From contig NZ_CP040753.1 in assembly GCF_006064855.1 (NCBI RefSeq), forward strand, positions 2,356,001 to 2,420,000: a DNA stretch of 64,000 bases. The letters are read 5' to 3'. Of the stretch, positions 18,345-26,776 are shown piece after piece. Position 1 is the first letter of the stretch; the number at the start of each line of letters is the position of its first letter. The stretch is from Sulfitobacter sp. BSw21498. GTDB lineage: Bacteria; Pseudomonadota; Alphaproteobacteria; Rhodobacterales; Rhodobacteraceae. The notes beneath the pieces were generated by a model. It made no database searches, was not told where the DNA came from, and saw nothing but the letters and a program-made list of their open reading frames with translations. The translations under genes were made by a program, and so were the position numbers.

Positions 18345-18725
18345 ATGGCCTATACCTACGACGATCAGAACATCTTTGCCAAAATCCTGCGCGGCGAAAT
18401 TCCGAACAACACGGTTTACGATTCCGAACACGCGCTGGCGTTTCGGGACATTGAACCGCAGGCCCCCACGCATGTGCTGGTGATCCCCAAGGGGCCGTAC
18501 ATCAGCTTTGACCACTTCGCCGCAGAGGCAACCGATGCCGAAATCGTCGGCTATGTCCGCGCTATTTCAAAGGTGTGCAAAGCCGAAGGCGTCACTCTGG
18601 ATGCGGGCGAAGGCTTTCGCATGATCGCCAACGCAGGCGCGCATGGCGTCCAAGAGGTTCCGCATTTGCATGTGCATATCCTGGGTGGCCGACCCATGGG
18701 GCGCATGGTGGCGCGCCCCAGCTGA
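18345..18725 (+). CDS. HIT family (HinT-like) nucleotide-binding protein
   Basis: Small purine-nucleotide phosphoramidase-type protein of 126 residues. It has FAKILRGEIP near the N-terminus and the histidine triad in VPHLHVHILGG near the C-terminus. Ten bases separate it from the glycosyltransferase gene, so it may be read through from there. The cellular substrate of bacterial HinT is not settled. Confidence 0.93.
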   Translation: MAYTYDDQNIFAKILRGEIPNNTVYDSEHALAFRDIEPQAPTHVLVIPKGPYISFDHFAAEATDAEIVGYVRAISKVCKAEGVTLDAGEGFRMIANAGAHGVQEVPHLHVHILGGRPMGRMVARPS

Positions 18726-18749
18726 CCACCACCACTTTAAGAACAAGCG

Positions 18750-18793
18750 CGACGGGCGCGGCGTGATCTCGCGCCGCGCTTATTTGTTTTTGC
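18750..18793 (+). terminator. Probable rho-independent terminator after HIT gene
   Basis: Arms GCGCGGCG and CGCCGCGC around an 8-base loop are followed by TTATTTGTTTTT. It overlaps the end of the convergent DUF1523 gene. Confidence 0.65.
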
Positions 18794-19406
18794 GGCCCGC
18801 CCGCCAACGTGCAAAACGCCCCTGCTTTTCGGCTAAATCGTCTTCCAGCCGCTCGAGCGTCGGGTCAATGCGGGCGCGTCTGAACCGACGCCAGCGCACC
18901 CAGATCGCATACACCAGCGCCGCGAACAGGATCAGGATGATGATGTTCAGGAAACGGATGCCCTTGCTTGCATCCGGCCCGTCCACTGGACGTACAGACA
19001 CCGCATTGGGGAAGATCGACAGGAATTCATTCCGCCAACCATAGTGTTTCAGCGCGACATACTTCGGGGTCCCCGCGGCAGATTTGAGATCCGATGCCTC
19101 AGCTTGCAGGTTCGTCGTGTCGAACTTGAAATACGGCGGCCAGCCCCAGCCGGTGTCTTCGTTGCGGTAGACCATGACGTCGCCCTTGGCCCGGCGCGAC
19201 TGGATAAAGAACACGTCGCGGTTGCCTACGGCGGTGCTGTTGCCCACATCAGCGTTCGACCAGAAGATCGAATTATCGCCAAAATCGATGCGCTTTTCAT
19301 AGGTGTCGGTGATCCGCACGATATCGACCTGAGGCAACGTATAATGAAAGAACCCGGCAATGATCAGCCAGATCACGCCCCAGAAGGCCCATTTGATAAT
19401 CGCCAT
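18780..19406 (-). CDS. DUF1523 family membrane protein
   Basis: A 208-residue member of a family of unknown function. It has one N-terminal membrane segment (about residues 7-25, IIKWAFWGVIWLIIAGFF), a roughly 130-residue extracytoplasmic part with a YEKRIDFGDNSIFWSN segment, a second membrane segment near residues 153-172, and a basic cytoplasmic tail rich in Arg. It sits 12 bases after an 88-residue membrane protein gene and is probably co-transcribed with it. Confidence 0.85.
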   Translation of the reverse strand: MAIIKWAFWGVIWLIIAGFFHYTLPQVDIVRITDTYEKRIDFGDNSIFWSNADVGNSTAVGNRDVFFIQSRRAKGDVMVYRNEDTGWGWPPYFKFDTTNLQAEASDLKSAAGTPKYVALKHYGWRNEFLSIFPNAVSVRPVDGPDASKGIRFLNIIILILFAALVYAIWVRWRRFRRARIDPTLERLEDDLAEKQGRFARWRAGRKNK

Positions 19407-19418
19407 CGGCGTTTCCCC

Positions 19419-19685
19419 TTAATTAAAGTTGGTGAGGTAGACGGTCAGGATGACCAGCCCCACCGGGACAACATAGACCCCAAGGATCAGCTTGCGGCGG
19501 ATTGACCCGTCATATCGTTTGAGCCCTCGTTGCACGAATGTGTCGCGATCCACAAGGCGCGGTCCCGCCGCCCACTTCTGGTGCAGTTTGCCCCGCCGGA
19601 CCCGACGAGAATAAATCGACAGCGCGATATAGAGGATGGTCAGAACGACAAAACCGATAACGATCAACTTTAGCAAAGCCAGCAT
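19419..19685 (-). CDS. Small two-span membrane protein, unknown function
   Basis: An 88-residue protein with hydrophobic segments at about 4-24 and 66-84 separated by a basic loop (IYSRRVRRGKLHQKW). I do not recognise the family. Coding character is supported by tight spacing to the DUF1523 gene (12 bases) and the hairpin topology. A function in the same membrane process as the DUF1523 protein is possible but only inferred from linkage. Confidence 0.7.
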   Translation of the reverse strand: MLALLKLIVIGFVVLTILYIALSIYSRRVRRGKLHQKWAAGPRLVDRDTFVQRGLKRYDGSIRRKLILGVYVVPVGLVILTVYLTNFN

Positions 19686-19712
19686 ATGCCTGAGCCTCTT
19701 TCGTGTCGCGTG

Positions 19713-20798
19713 CTAGTCGGTCAACGGCCAGATGACCTTTAACTCGCCGCCGCTTTCACGTTCGGGCGTTACCAGCTCTCCGCCTAATTGTTGTGCCGCG
19801 GCAAGCAGAATGCGCATACCAAGGCCTGTGCCGGTTGTCTGATTGTTGGGAATACCGGGGCCATCGTCAATGCAGCTCAGGTGGTAAAAACCATCCTTGC
19901 GTTCACCGCGCAGCTCAAACGTCCCGCGTTTGCGGCCCTCATAGGCGTATTTCGCAGCATTGGTCATCGCCTCGTTCACAATCATCCCGACAGAGGACGC
20001 GCTACGCGACGACAGATGCGTCGTTTCAACTTCTACGGTGACATGCACCCCATCTGGCATCTGTTGGCTGGTGGAATGCGCAACCTTTCTCAGGAAGGCC
20101 GCGATATCCACTGCCGCACCGGTGTCGGTCAGATACAAAGCTTCGTGGAGGCTGCTAATGGTCGAAAGACGCCCCTGAATGGTGTCGAGTGCTGCGCGGG
20201 CCTCGGGGGATTTCTCGCTTCGGATCTGGATGCGGATCAACGCCTCCAGCGACTGGAGCGAGTTTTTCACGCGGTGATCCACCTCTTTGCGCAAGACTTC
20301 GGCATCGGCCAGCGCCTTGTGCAATTCGATCTGCCGCATCGCCTGCCCCGCCAGAACCTTGAGAGCACGCCGTTGAAAATCGTTCAGCTGGTGCGGTTTT
20401 CTGTCGAGCACACACAATGTACCAAGCGGCAGGTTCCTGTCGTCTTCCAACAGCGCGCCCGCGTAAAACCGGATAGAGTCGTCGCCGGTGACGAAATTAT
20501 TGTCAGCTGTGCGCGGGTCGATGGTGGTGTCGTTCACCTCGAGGTAATCATCCCCGGCAATGGCATGGGCGCAAATGCTATCGGTGATGTCGCTGCCGTC
20601 AATCTCTAACCCGATTTTGGATTTAAACCACTGGCGATCATCATCCACGAGAGAGATCAGCGCAATCGGCACCTCGCAAATCTCTGCCGCGAGGCGGGTA
20701 ATGTCGTCGAACCCTTCTTCGGGCGTAGTGTCTAGAATGTTATACCCTCGCAGCAACGCGAGGCGCATTTCTTCTTGCTTAATTAAAGATGCTTTCAT
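19713..20798 (-). CDS. GAF-domain sensor histidine kinase (HisKA_2/HWE-like)
   Basis: Cytoplasmic sensor kinase of 361 residues. An N-terminal GAF domain (about 15-160, with DDDRQWFKSKIGL and LGTLCVLD) is followed by the phosphoacceptor histidine in EVDHRVKNSLQ (about 176) and the ATPase domain with NEAMTNAAKYAY, DDGPGIP and GTGLGMRI. The HRVKNSLQ form is typical of the HisKA_2/HWE kinases of Alphaproteobacteria, often linked to general stress or light sensing. No response regulator gene is adjacent. The frame opens at a TTG two codons earlier; I prefer the ATG at 20798. Confidence 0.9.
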   Translation of the reverse strand: MKASLIKQEEMRLALLRGYNILDTTPEEGFDDITRLAAEICEVPIALISLVDDDRQWFKSKIGLEIDGSDITDSICAHAIAGDDYLEVNDTTIDPRTADNNFVTGDDSIRFYAGALLEDDRNLPLGTLCVLDRKPHQLNDFQRRALKVLAGQAMRQIELHKALADAEVLRKEVDHRVKNSLQSLEALIRIQIRSEKSPEARAALDTIQGRLSTISSLHEALYLTDTGAAVDIAAFLRKVAHSTSQQMPDGVHVTVEVETTHLSSRSASSVGMIVNEAMTNAAKYAYEGRKRGTFELRGERKDGFYHLSCIDDGPGIPNNQTTGTGLGMRILLAAAQQLGGELVTPERESGGELKVIWPLTD

Positions 20799-20985
20799 CG
20801 ACAATACTCACGATACGGCGTGCAGAAAGCACTTTTTACAAACCCCACAGATCGGAGGACAGAACGCAAATGGCCTGACACCCCACCCTGCGACAGCGAT
20901 GGGTCAAAATATCTACGTTATGGTATACGTCAAGCCGTATTCCCGATTTGTCCCGCCGGGGTCGTCCGCCCCCCTGGGCAAACGG

Positions 20986-21010
20986 GTGCCCCCCGAAAAA
21001 TGGGGGGCAC
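20986..21010 (-). terminator. Hairpin behind creatinase gene
   Basis: Perfect 9-bp arms GTGCCCCCC and GGGGGGCAC around a 7-base loop, beginning six bases after the creatinase stop on the minus strand. The following T-content is low (CCCGTTTGCCC), so it is a likely but not canonical terminator. The rest of the 211-base gap to the kinase gene shows nothing else I can name. Confidence 0.6.
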
Positions 21011-21015
21011 TGCAT

Positions 21016-22239
21016 TTATCCTACGACGTTGAAATCAGGGCCATAAGGGTAACCTGTGATGTTGTCGTTGCCGTCTTCGGTAATCACCAGAATGTCATGT
21101 TCGCGGTAGCCGCCCGCGCCTGGCTGGCCTTCGGGAAGGGTCAACATCGGCTCCATCGAGATGACCATGCCGGGTTCAAGCACCGTATCGATGTCCTCGC
21201 GCAGCTCCAGACCGGCTTCGCGGCCATAGAAATGCGACAGCACGCCGAACGAATGGCCGTACCCAAAAGTGCGGTATTGCAGCAGGTCACGTTCTTCGAG
21301 GAAGGCGTTGATCTTGTGGGTGACGTCGGCGCAGCTGACACCGGGTTTCAGCAGGCTCATCCCGTATTCATGGGCCGCGACGTTGGCTTCCCAAATCTTC
21401 AGGCTGGCGGGGTCCACCTCTCCGGCGAACAGGGTGCGTTCCAGTGCCACATAATAGGCCGAGATCATCGGGAAGGTATTCAGCGACAGGATATCGCCGC
21501 GTTCCAGCTGCCGTGCGGTGACCGGATTATGCGCGCCGTCGGTGTTGATGCCAGATTGGAACCACACCCATGTGTCGCGGTATTCGGCGTCAGGGAACCG
21601 CTTGGCAATCTCAAGCTCCATCGCGTCGCGGCCGGCCATGGCGATGTCGATCTCGCGCGCGCCAACCTTGACGGCATCGCGGATCGCGTAACCGCCCACG
21701 TCGGCCACCTGAGCGGCCTGCCGGATCAACGCGATCTCTGCCGGAGATTTATGCATCCGCTGGCGCATCGTCGTCTCGAACAGGTCGATCATCACCACCG
21801 GCTCGAGGAAATCCTCTAGCTTGTCGCGCTGCATCAGGGTCAGGTGGTCGCCCTCATAGCCAATCGTCGCACCCTTGCCCGTGACCGACGCCACAGCGCG
21901 CCAGTAATTGTCGCGCTGCCAGTCGGTATAGGTGATGTTGTCGGCAAAGCTGCGCCGCCACGGCTGGCCTGCGTCAATGCCCGCCGAAATGGTCACACAT
22001 TCCGTCTCCGTTACCACCAGCCCGTAGGGACGGCCAAAGGCGCAGTACAGAAAGCCCGAATAATAGGCGATGTTGTGCATCGACGTGAAAACCGCAGCCG
22101 TCGCACCGGCCGCATCCATGCGTTCGCGCAGCTCTTCCAGACGCGCTTCGTATTCGGCGGCGTCAAACGGCAGCGGAGACTTCGTGCCGTTGTGGAAACG
22201 GTACATATCGGGACGTGCGGTTTTGGATGTATTGGTCAT
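21016..22239 (-). CDS. Creatinase (creatine amidinohydrolase)
   Basis: Hydrolyses creatine to sarcosine and urea. The 407-residue M24-fold protein closely follows the Pseudomonas creatinase pattern throughout: TSMHNIAYYSGFLYC, FGRPY (Arg about 70), GQPWRR, YTDWQRDNY, WFQSGINTDGAHNPV with the catalytic histidine near 237, YRTFGYGHSFG and a GYREHDIL ending. It lacks the metal ligands of true aminopeptidases, as creatinases do. A GAAGGAGG site precedes the ATG. An alpha/beta hydrolase gene lies 120 bases upstream on the same strand. A related M24 hydrolase such as an ectoine or dipeptide hydrolase is the alternative. Confidence 0.88.
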   Translation of the reverse strand: MTNTSKTARPDMYRFHNGTKSPLPFDAAEYEARLEELRERMDAAGATAAVFTSMHNIAYYSGFLYCAFGRPYGLVVTETECVTISAGIDAGQPWRRSFADNITYTDWQRDNYWRAVASVTGKGATIGYEGDHLTLMQRDKLEDFLEPVVMIDLFETTMRQRMHKSPAEIALIRQAAQVADVGGYAIRDAVKVGAREIDIAMAGRDAMELEIAKRFPDAEYRDTWVWFQSGINTDGAHNPVTARQLERGDILSLNTFPMISAYYVALERTLFAGEVDPASLKIWEANVAAHEYGMSLLKPGVSCADVTHKINAFLEERDLLQYRTFGYGHSFGVLSHFYGREAGLELREDIDTVLEPGMVISMEPMLTLPEGQPGAGGYREHDILVITEDGNDNITGYPYGPDFNVVG

Positions 22240-22359
22240 ATCAGACCCTCCTTCTCAGAAAGGTCCCGGCGTGCAGGACGCAAGGGCCGTGAAATGCTGG
22301 ACGACGCCATCGTCCAAACCCGCCCCCTGTCTCGCCGATTTGCGCCGTCCGATCAAGGC

Positions 22360-23151
22360 TCACTTTATCCCAAGCAGCGCTTTCACCATATCGCTGTCCG
22401 GATCTTCAAGCAGATCGATAATATCAAAATGGTGCCGCCCGTCGACGACGAACTGCTTGGCCCCCCAAACGCGCGAGAATTGCTCGGCTTGTTCAAGGAA
22501 AGCGGGGCGTTCATCGGCACCGACCCAAATCGTGACATTCACCCCATGGGGCGGGGTCATGTTGACGGGGCTTTCAGCGGTTGCTTCGGCTTCGTCCAGT
22601 TTCAAGATCTCGTTCATAGAGGTCTGCAGCAGCGGCATCAGATCGGCCACGGGCGAGATGGCAACGATATTATCAATGCGGTCACGCACGTCTCCGGACA
22701 GGATCAGCGGGTCGGTCATCCGTGCGACCTGCTGCCCGCCTGCGGAATGCCCGACCAAAGCCAAAGCGCCTTGCGTACGTTTCGCGATTTCACTGATGGC
22801 ACGGCCGACCTGCCCCGTGATCTGAGCGATCCGCACATCGGGACATAGATCATAGCCGACCATCGCAACCGCATAACCGCGCGCCAATGGACCAGCGGCC
22901 AGATGCGACCAATCGGCAGGGGCAAAGGCCTTCCAATAGCCGCCGTGGATAAAGATTACGGTGCCGCGTGACACGCCTTCGGGTTCGAAAAGATCAAACA
23001 CCTCGCGGTCCGTCGGCCCGTACGAGATGTTCTTTTGCGCACGAAATCCCAGCTTCTTGCGGAATGCCGCTGCGGCCTTTTGCCAGCGGGGCGGAAATGC
23101 CTCTGCGTTCTCGATATAAGCGGCGTTTGCATAGGCGTCGTCTAGCTGCAT
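22360..23151 (-). CDS. Alpha/beta hydrolase, arylformamidase-like
   Basis: A 263-residue esterase/amidase of the alpha/beta fold with the oxyanion motif FIHGGYWK and the nucleophile elbow GHSAGGQQ (serine near residue 137). An acid (about 213) and the histidine in DGRHHFD complete the triad. The HGGYW form is typical of kynurenine formamidase-like hydrolases. No other tryptophan-degradation gene is present. Its neighbours are creatinase downstream and divergent succinate-semialdehyde dehydrogenase, so an amide-hydrolysing step linked to nitrogenous solute breakdown is possible. A GGAGG precedes the ATG. Confidence 0.8.
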   Translation of the reverse strand: MQLDDAYANAAYIENAEAFPPRWQKAAAAFRKKLGFRAQKNISYGPTDREVFDLFEPEGVSRGTVIFIHGGYWKAFAPADWSHLAAGPLARGYAVAMVGYDLCPDVRIAQITGQVGRAISEIAKRTQGALALVGHSAGGQQVARMTDPLILSGDVRDRIDNIVAISPVADLMPLLQTSMNEILKLDEAEATAESPVNMTPPHGVNVTIWVGADERPAFLEQAEQFSRVWGAKQFVVDGRHHFDIIDLLEDPDSDMVKALLGIK

Positions 23152-23244
23152 GTGGTCCTCCGTCAGCGTCCCGTAATGATGTGGAACTAGACAATCATAG
23201 CGAATGTTGCTTTGGGTACCACAGACAAAAGCGGAGAGATCAAA

Positions 23245-24720
23245 ATGACTGACGCAAAGACTGACCTAAAATCAATGCTCAAAGATCCCAGCCTGTTGGA
23301 AACCCGCGCCTATATCGGCGGTGAATGGGTCGATGGCGATGATGGCACCTTTGATGTGGTGAACCCCGCCCGCGGCGACGTGATCGCCAAGGTTGCCAAC
23401 CTTAGCCGTGCGCAGGTGGCCGGTGCCATCGCTCAGGCAGAAAAGGCGCAAAAGGAATGGGCCAGCTGGACCGGCAAGGAACGTGCCGGCGTCATGCGTA
23501 AATGGTTCGACCTGATGATGGAAAACCAGGACGATCTGGGTGCGATCTTGACCGCTGAACAGGGCAAGCCCCTGGGCGAAGCCAAGGGCGAGATCGCCTA
23601 TGGTGCGTCCTTCATCGAATTCTTCGGCGAAGAAGCCAAACGTGTGTACGGCGAAACCATCCCCGGCCACCAGCGCGACAAGCGGATCACCGTGATCAAG
23701 CAGCCCATCGGCGTTGCCGCGTCGATCACCCCGTGGAACTTCCCCAACGCAATGATCACCCGCAAGGCCGCGCCCGCGTTGGCCGCCGGTTGCGCCTTTG
23801 TTGCGCGCCCTGCTGCGGAAACACCGCTGTCAGCGATCGTCATGGGTGTGCTGGCCGAACGTGCAGGCATCCCCGCGGGCGTGTTCAACGTGGTGCCATC
23901 CTCGTCCTCCTCCGCCGTGGGCAAGGAATTCTGCGAAAACCCCGCCGTGCGCAAACTGACCTTCACCGGATCAACCGAAGTGGGCCGCATCCTGCTGAAA
24001 CAGGCTGCCGATCAGGTCATGAAATGCTCGATGGAGCTGGGGGGCAATGCGCCGTTCATCGTGTTTGACGATGCCGATCTGGACGCCGCTGTCGAAGGCG
24101 CGATCCTGTGCAAGTTCCGCAACAACGGCCAGACCTGCGTCTGTGCAAACCGCATCTATGTGCAGGCCGGTGTCTATGACGCCTTCGCCGCCAAGCTGAA
24201 GGCCCGCGTCGAAAAGATGAAGGTCGGTGACGGCTTTGAAGACGGCGTTGATCTGGGGCCGCTGATCAACGGCGATGCCTCCGAAAAAGTGAAAGAGCAT
24301 GTCGAGGACGCGCTGTCGAAAGGCGCTGAAATCCTGCTGGGCAGCAAAGAAGAGAAGATGGGCGGCAACTTCCTTGCGCCGACCATCATCACGGGTGTGA
24401 CGCAGGATATGAAGGTCTCGAAAGAGGAAACCTTTGGCCCGCTGGCACCGCTGTTCAAATTCGACAACGAAGACGACGTGATCGCAATGGCCAATGACAC
24501 GATCTTTGGCCTCGCCTCCTACTTCTACGCCAAAGACCTGAGCCGCGTGTACAAGGTCGCCGAGGCGCTGGAATATGGCATTGTAGGTGTGAACACCGGC
24601 ATCATCTCGACCGAGGTCGCGCCGTTTGGCGGCGTCAAACAGTCCGGTCTGGGCCGCGAAGGCAGCCACCACGGGATCGAAGACTATCTGGAAATGAAAT
24701 ACATCTGCATGTCGGTCTGA
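23245..24720 (+). CDS. gabD: NAD(P)-dependent succinate-semialdehyde dehydrogenase
   Basis: Oxidises succinate semialdehyde to succinate, the last step of GABA and related catabolism. The 491-residue aldehyde dehydrogenase has the [10 protein letters not shown] motif, FTGSTEVGR, catalytic glutamate in MELGGNAPF and the nucleophilic cysteine in [11 protein letters not shown], with the GabD-type ending [14 protein letters not shown]. The ATG at 23245 follows a GCGGAGAG site. It is divergent from the hydrolase/creatinase pair. Other semialdehydes, such as glutarate semialdehyde, are possible substrates. Confidence 0.92.
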   Translation: MTDAKTDLKSMLKDPSLLETRAYIGGEWVDGDDGTFDVVNPARGDVIAKVANLSRAQVAGAIAQAEKAQKEWASWTGKERAGVMRKWFDLMMENQDDLGAILTAEQGKPLGEAKGEIAYGASFIEFFGEEAKRVYGETIPGHQRDKRITVIKQPIGVAASITPWNFPNAMITRKAAPALAAGCAFVARPAAETPLSAIVMGVLAERAGIPAGVFNVVPSSSSSAVGKEFCENPAVRKLTFTGSTEVGRILLKQAADQVMKCSMELGGNAPFIVFDDADLDAAVEGAILCKFRNNGQTCVCANRIYVQAGVYDAFAAKLKARVEKMKVGDGFEDGVDLGPLINGDASEKVKEHVEDALSKGAEILLGSKEEKMGGNFLAPTIITGVTQDMKVSKEETFGPLAPLFKFDNEDDVIAMANDTIFGLASYFYAKDLSRVYKVAEALEYGIVGVNTGIISTEVAPFGGVKQSGLGREGSHHGIEDYLEMKYICMSV

Positions 24721-24740
24721 CCTGCGGATATTGGAAATGT

Positions 24741-24780
24741 GAAAACGGGCGGCGGGGTGATCCTGCCGCCCGTTTTCTTT
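24741..24780 (+). terminator. Rho-independent terminator between gabD and aminotransferase genes
   Basis: Arms AAAACGGGCGGC and GCCGCCCGTTTT around a G/C-rich loop, followed by CTTT. The A/T ends suit termination in both directions for the two convergent genes. Confidence 0.85.
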
Positions 24781-24785
24781 GGAAG

Positions 24786-26006
24786 TCAGCCGTTTAGCGC
24801 ACGGGTGATCAACTGCCCCAATCGTTCGATACCCACTGCGATCTTGTCTTGGGTCGAGGTCGAATAGCTCAACCTTAGAGTATTGCGCCCCGACCCGTCC
24901 GCGAAAAACGCGTGCCCCGGCACAAAGGCGACCCGTTCGCTTTCCAGCGATTGCTTCAGCAGCTCGGCCCCGTCCAGCGTGTCGGGCAACGTCACCCAGA
25001 TGAACATGCCGCCTTCGGGCTTGGTCCAGCTCACGCCTTTGGGCATATGGGCTTCCAATGCCGCAAGCATCGCATCCCGACGGGCGCGATAGGCGCTGCG
25101 GATCGTGTCGATATGGCTGTCGAAATGCTGCTCTGCGACTGACGATATTGCGATCTGGTTCAATGTGGCACTGTGCAGATCGGCGGCTTGCTTCATCAAC
25201 ACCAGCTGCGAGATCACGGGCATGGCGGCACAGACCCATCCAACGCGCAGCCCCGGCGACAGCGTTTTGGAAAAGCTGCCACAATAGATCGTACGGCAGG
25301 CTTCAAGATCACCGCCTTTACGCGCCGCCTCCAGCGCGAGGATCGGCGGGATCGGGTCCCCGTCGAAACGCAGCGATTGATAGGCCGCGTCTTCGATCAC
25401 CGCGATCTCCATCTCCTCGGCCAGATCAATCACCCGTTCGCGCGCGGCGCGGTTGACTGTGGCACCGGTAGGGTTGGCAAAATCGACGGAAAGATAGGCG
25501 AACTTCGCCGCCCCGCCTGCATCCTTCGCGGCCGCGGTATAGTCCGCGCCGCTGCGGTTGCTAAGCGGATCGAGCTTGTCATAGCGCGGCTCGTAAGCGT
25601 TAAAGGCCCCCAAGGCCCCCAGATAGGTCGGCCAGCCCACCAGCGCCGTATCGCCCGGCGACAGAAACAGCTTGCCCAGATAATCCAGCGCCTGCTGCGA
25701 GCCTGATGTGATCAGAATGTTGTCCGGCGTCGCAGGAATACCGATCGCCTGCATCTGCGCCGCGATCCAGACGCGCAAAGGTTTGTGCCCCTCGCTGGTG
25801 GAATACTGCAACCCCTGCGCCGCCATCGGCCCGCTCAGTGCCTCGGCAAAGGCGTCCTGAAACGCGGCCTTCGGGAACAGATCAGGATCGGGAATGCCAC
25901 CAGCAAAAGAGATAATATCGGGCTGATCCAACAGCTTGAGAAGCTCGCGAATTTCCGACGCCTTCATGCGTGTGGCGCGTGTTGCAAAAATTTCCTGTAG
26001 TGACAT
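24786..26006 (-). CDS. PLP-dependent aminotransferase (2-aminoadipate / MocR-like fold type I)
   Basis: A 406-residue class I/II aminotransferase with FAGGIPDPDLFP near the N-terminus, the DFANPTGAT motif, the PLP lysine in GSFSKTLSPGLRVGW (about 245) and the carboxylate arginine in RLSYS near the C-terminus. The FSGG/FAGGxPD opening is typical of the 2-aminoadipate and multi-substrate transaminases related to LysN and to the catalytic domain of MocR regulators. The natural substrate cannot be told from sequence. It is a single-gene unit. Confidence 0.87.
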   Translation of the reverse strand: MSLQEIFATRATRMKASEIRELLKLLDQPDIISFAGGIPDPDLFPKAAFQDAFAEALSGPMAAQGLQYSTSEGHKPLRVWIAAQMQAIGIPATPDNILITSGSQQALDYLGKLFLSPGDTALVGWPTYLGALGAFNAYEPRYDKLDPLSNRSGADYTAAAKDAGGAAKFAYLSVDFANPTGATVNRAARERVIDLAEEMEIAVIEDAAYQSLRFDGDPIPPILALEAARKGGDLEACRTIYCGSFSKTLSPGLRVGWVCAAMPVISQLVLMKQAADLHSATLNQIAISSVAEQHFDSHIDTIRSAYRARRDAMLAALEAHMPKGVSWTKPEGGMFIWVTLPDTLDGAELLKQSLESERVAFVPGHAFFADGSGRNTLRLSYSTSTQDKIAVGIERLGQLITRALNG

Positions 26007-26096
26007 CCCGCGTTCCTCCCCCGACTGGATCGGGGCACTCTGACGGCAGCGGTATTTTAAGTCAATAACTGTGACCTAGCCGCCGCTCGGGCGCAA

Positions 26097-26127
26097 AGAA
26101 GCCCGGCGCAAATGCACCGGGCTTCAT
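26097..26127 (-). terminator. Rho-independent terminator of the Hsp20 gene
   Basis: On the minus strand the arms GAAGCCCGG and CCGGGCTTC enclose a 10-base loop and are followed by TTTGC, about 20 bases after the stop codon. Confidence 0.8.
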
Positions 26128-26145
26128 CTATCGCACTGGAAGGGC

Positions 26146-26616
26146 TTAGTTGACGGTATTCGCGTCAACTACATCCTTTTCGATCGCTTTGCGCGCGCGC
26201 GAAATCTGGATCTGGCGCGGCTTCAGCGCTTCGGGCACCTGACGCTCAAGGTCGATGTGCAGCATACCATCGGCATGGGCCGCACCAGTAACCTGCACGT
26301 GATCCGCCAGATGGAAACGGCGTTCAAACGCACGGGTAGCAATGCCGCGATGCAGATAGGTTTTATCCGTATCCTCATCGACTTTACGGGCCGACACGAT
26401 CAGCGACTTTTCACGCACTTCGACGCTAAGATCACCTTCGGTGAATCCGGCGACGGCGATGCTGATACGATAGGAATCGTCGTCCAGCTTTTCGATGTTA
26501 TAGGGGGGATAGCTCGGCTGGGGCGCGTCGCTGGCCATCACGCGGTCCATCAGGTTGGCGATTTGGTCAAAGCCGACAGTCGAACGGTGCAGCGGTGCAA
26601 AATCAAAACTACGCAT
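26146..26616 (-). CDS. ibpA: Hsp20 family small heat shock protein
   Basis: ATP-independent chaperone that holds unfolding proteins. The 156-residue protein starts MRSFDFAPLHRSTVGFDQI, as in IbpA-type proteins. It has a central alpha-crystallin domain (about 38-130) with YRISIAVAGF and the HADGMLHIDL segment (a form of the GxLxxxxP/GxLxI core). A GAGGA site precedes the start. I looked for a ROSE-like RNA thermometer in the short leader and could not fold one by eye. Confidence 0.93.
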   Translation of the reverse strand: MRSFDFAPLHRSTVGFDQIANLMDRVMASDAPQPSYPPYNIEKLDDDSYRISIAVAGFTEGDLSVEVREKSLIVSARKVDEDTDKTYLHRGIATRAFERRFHLADHVQVTGAAHADGMLHIDLERQVPEALKPRQIQISRARKAIEKDVVDANTVN

Positions 26617-26776
26617 AGGTATTCATCCTCGTTTGAGCGATAATATGGTCAGACCTTCCATCTTGGACAGGCCTTGGGTTGCTGTCCGAAACCCTTTCAA
26701 AGGCGTTCCGGTGAGATGAATGTGGGGTTGGGTAATTCGCGTTTCAAGGGCCTACAAAAGGCGCGCGATACCTGCA

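Noticed and set aside
23971..25284. 437-codon open frame on the minus strand across gabD and the aminotransferase end
   Set aside because: It crosses a strong terminator and is antisense to gabD; composition is typical of a shadow frame.
26617..26776. ROSE-type RNA thermometer upstream of the Hsp20 gene
   Set aside because: The leader is short and I could not pair the GAGGA site with a suitable complementary stretch.
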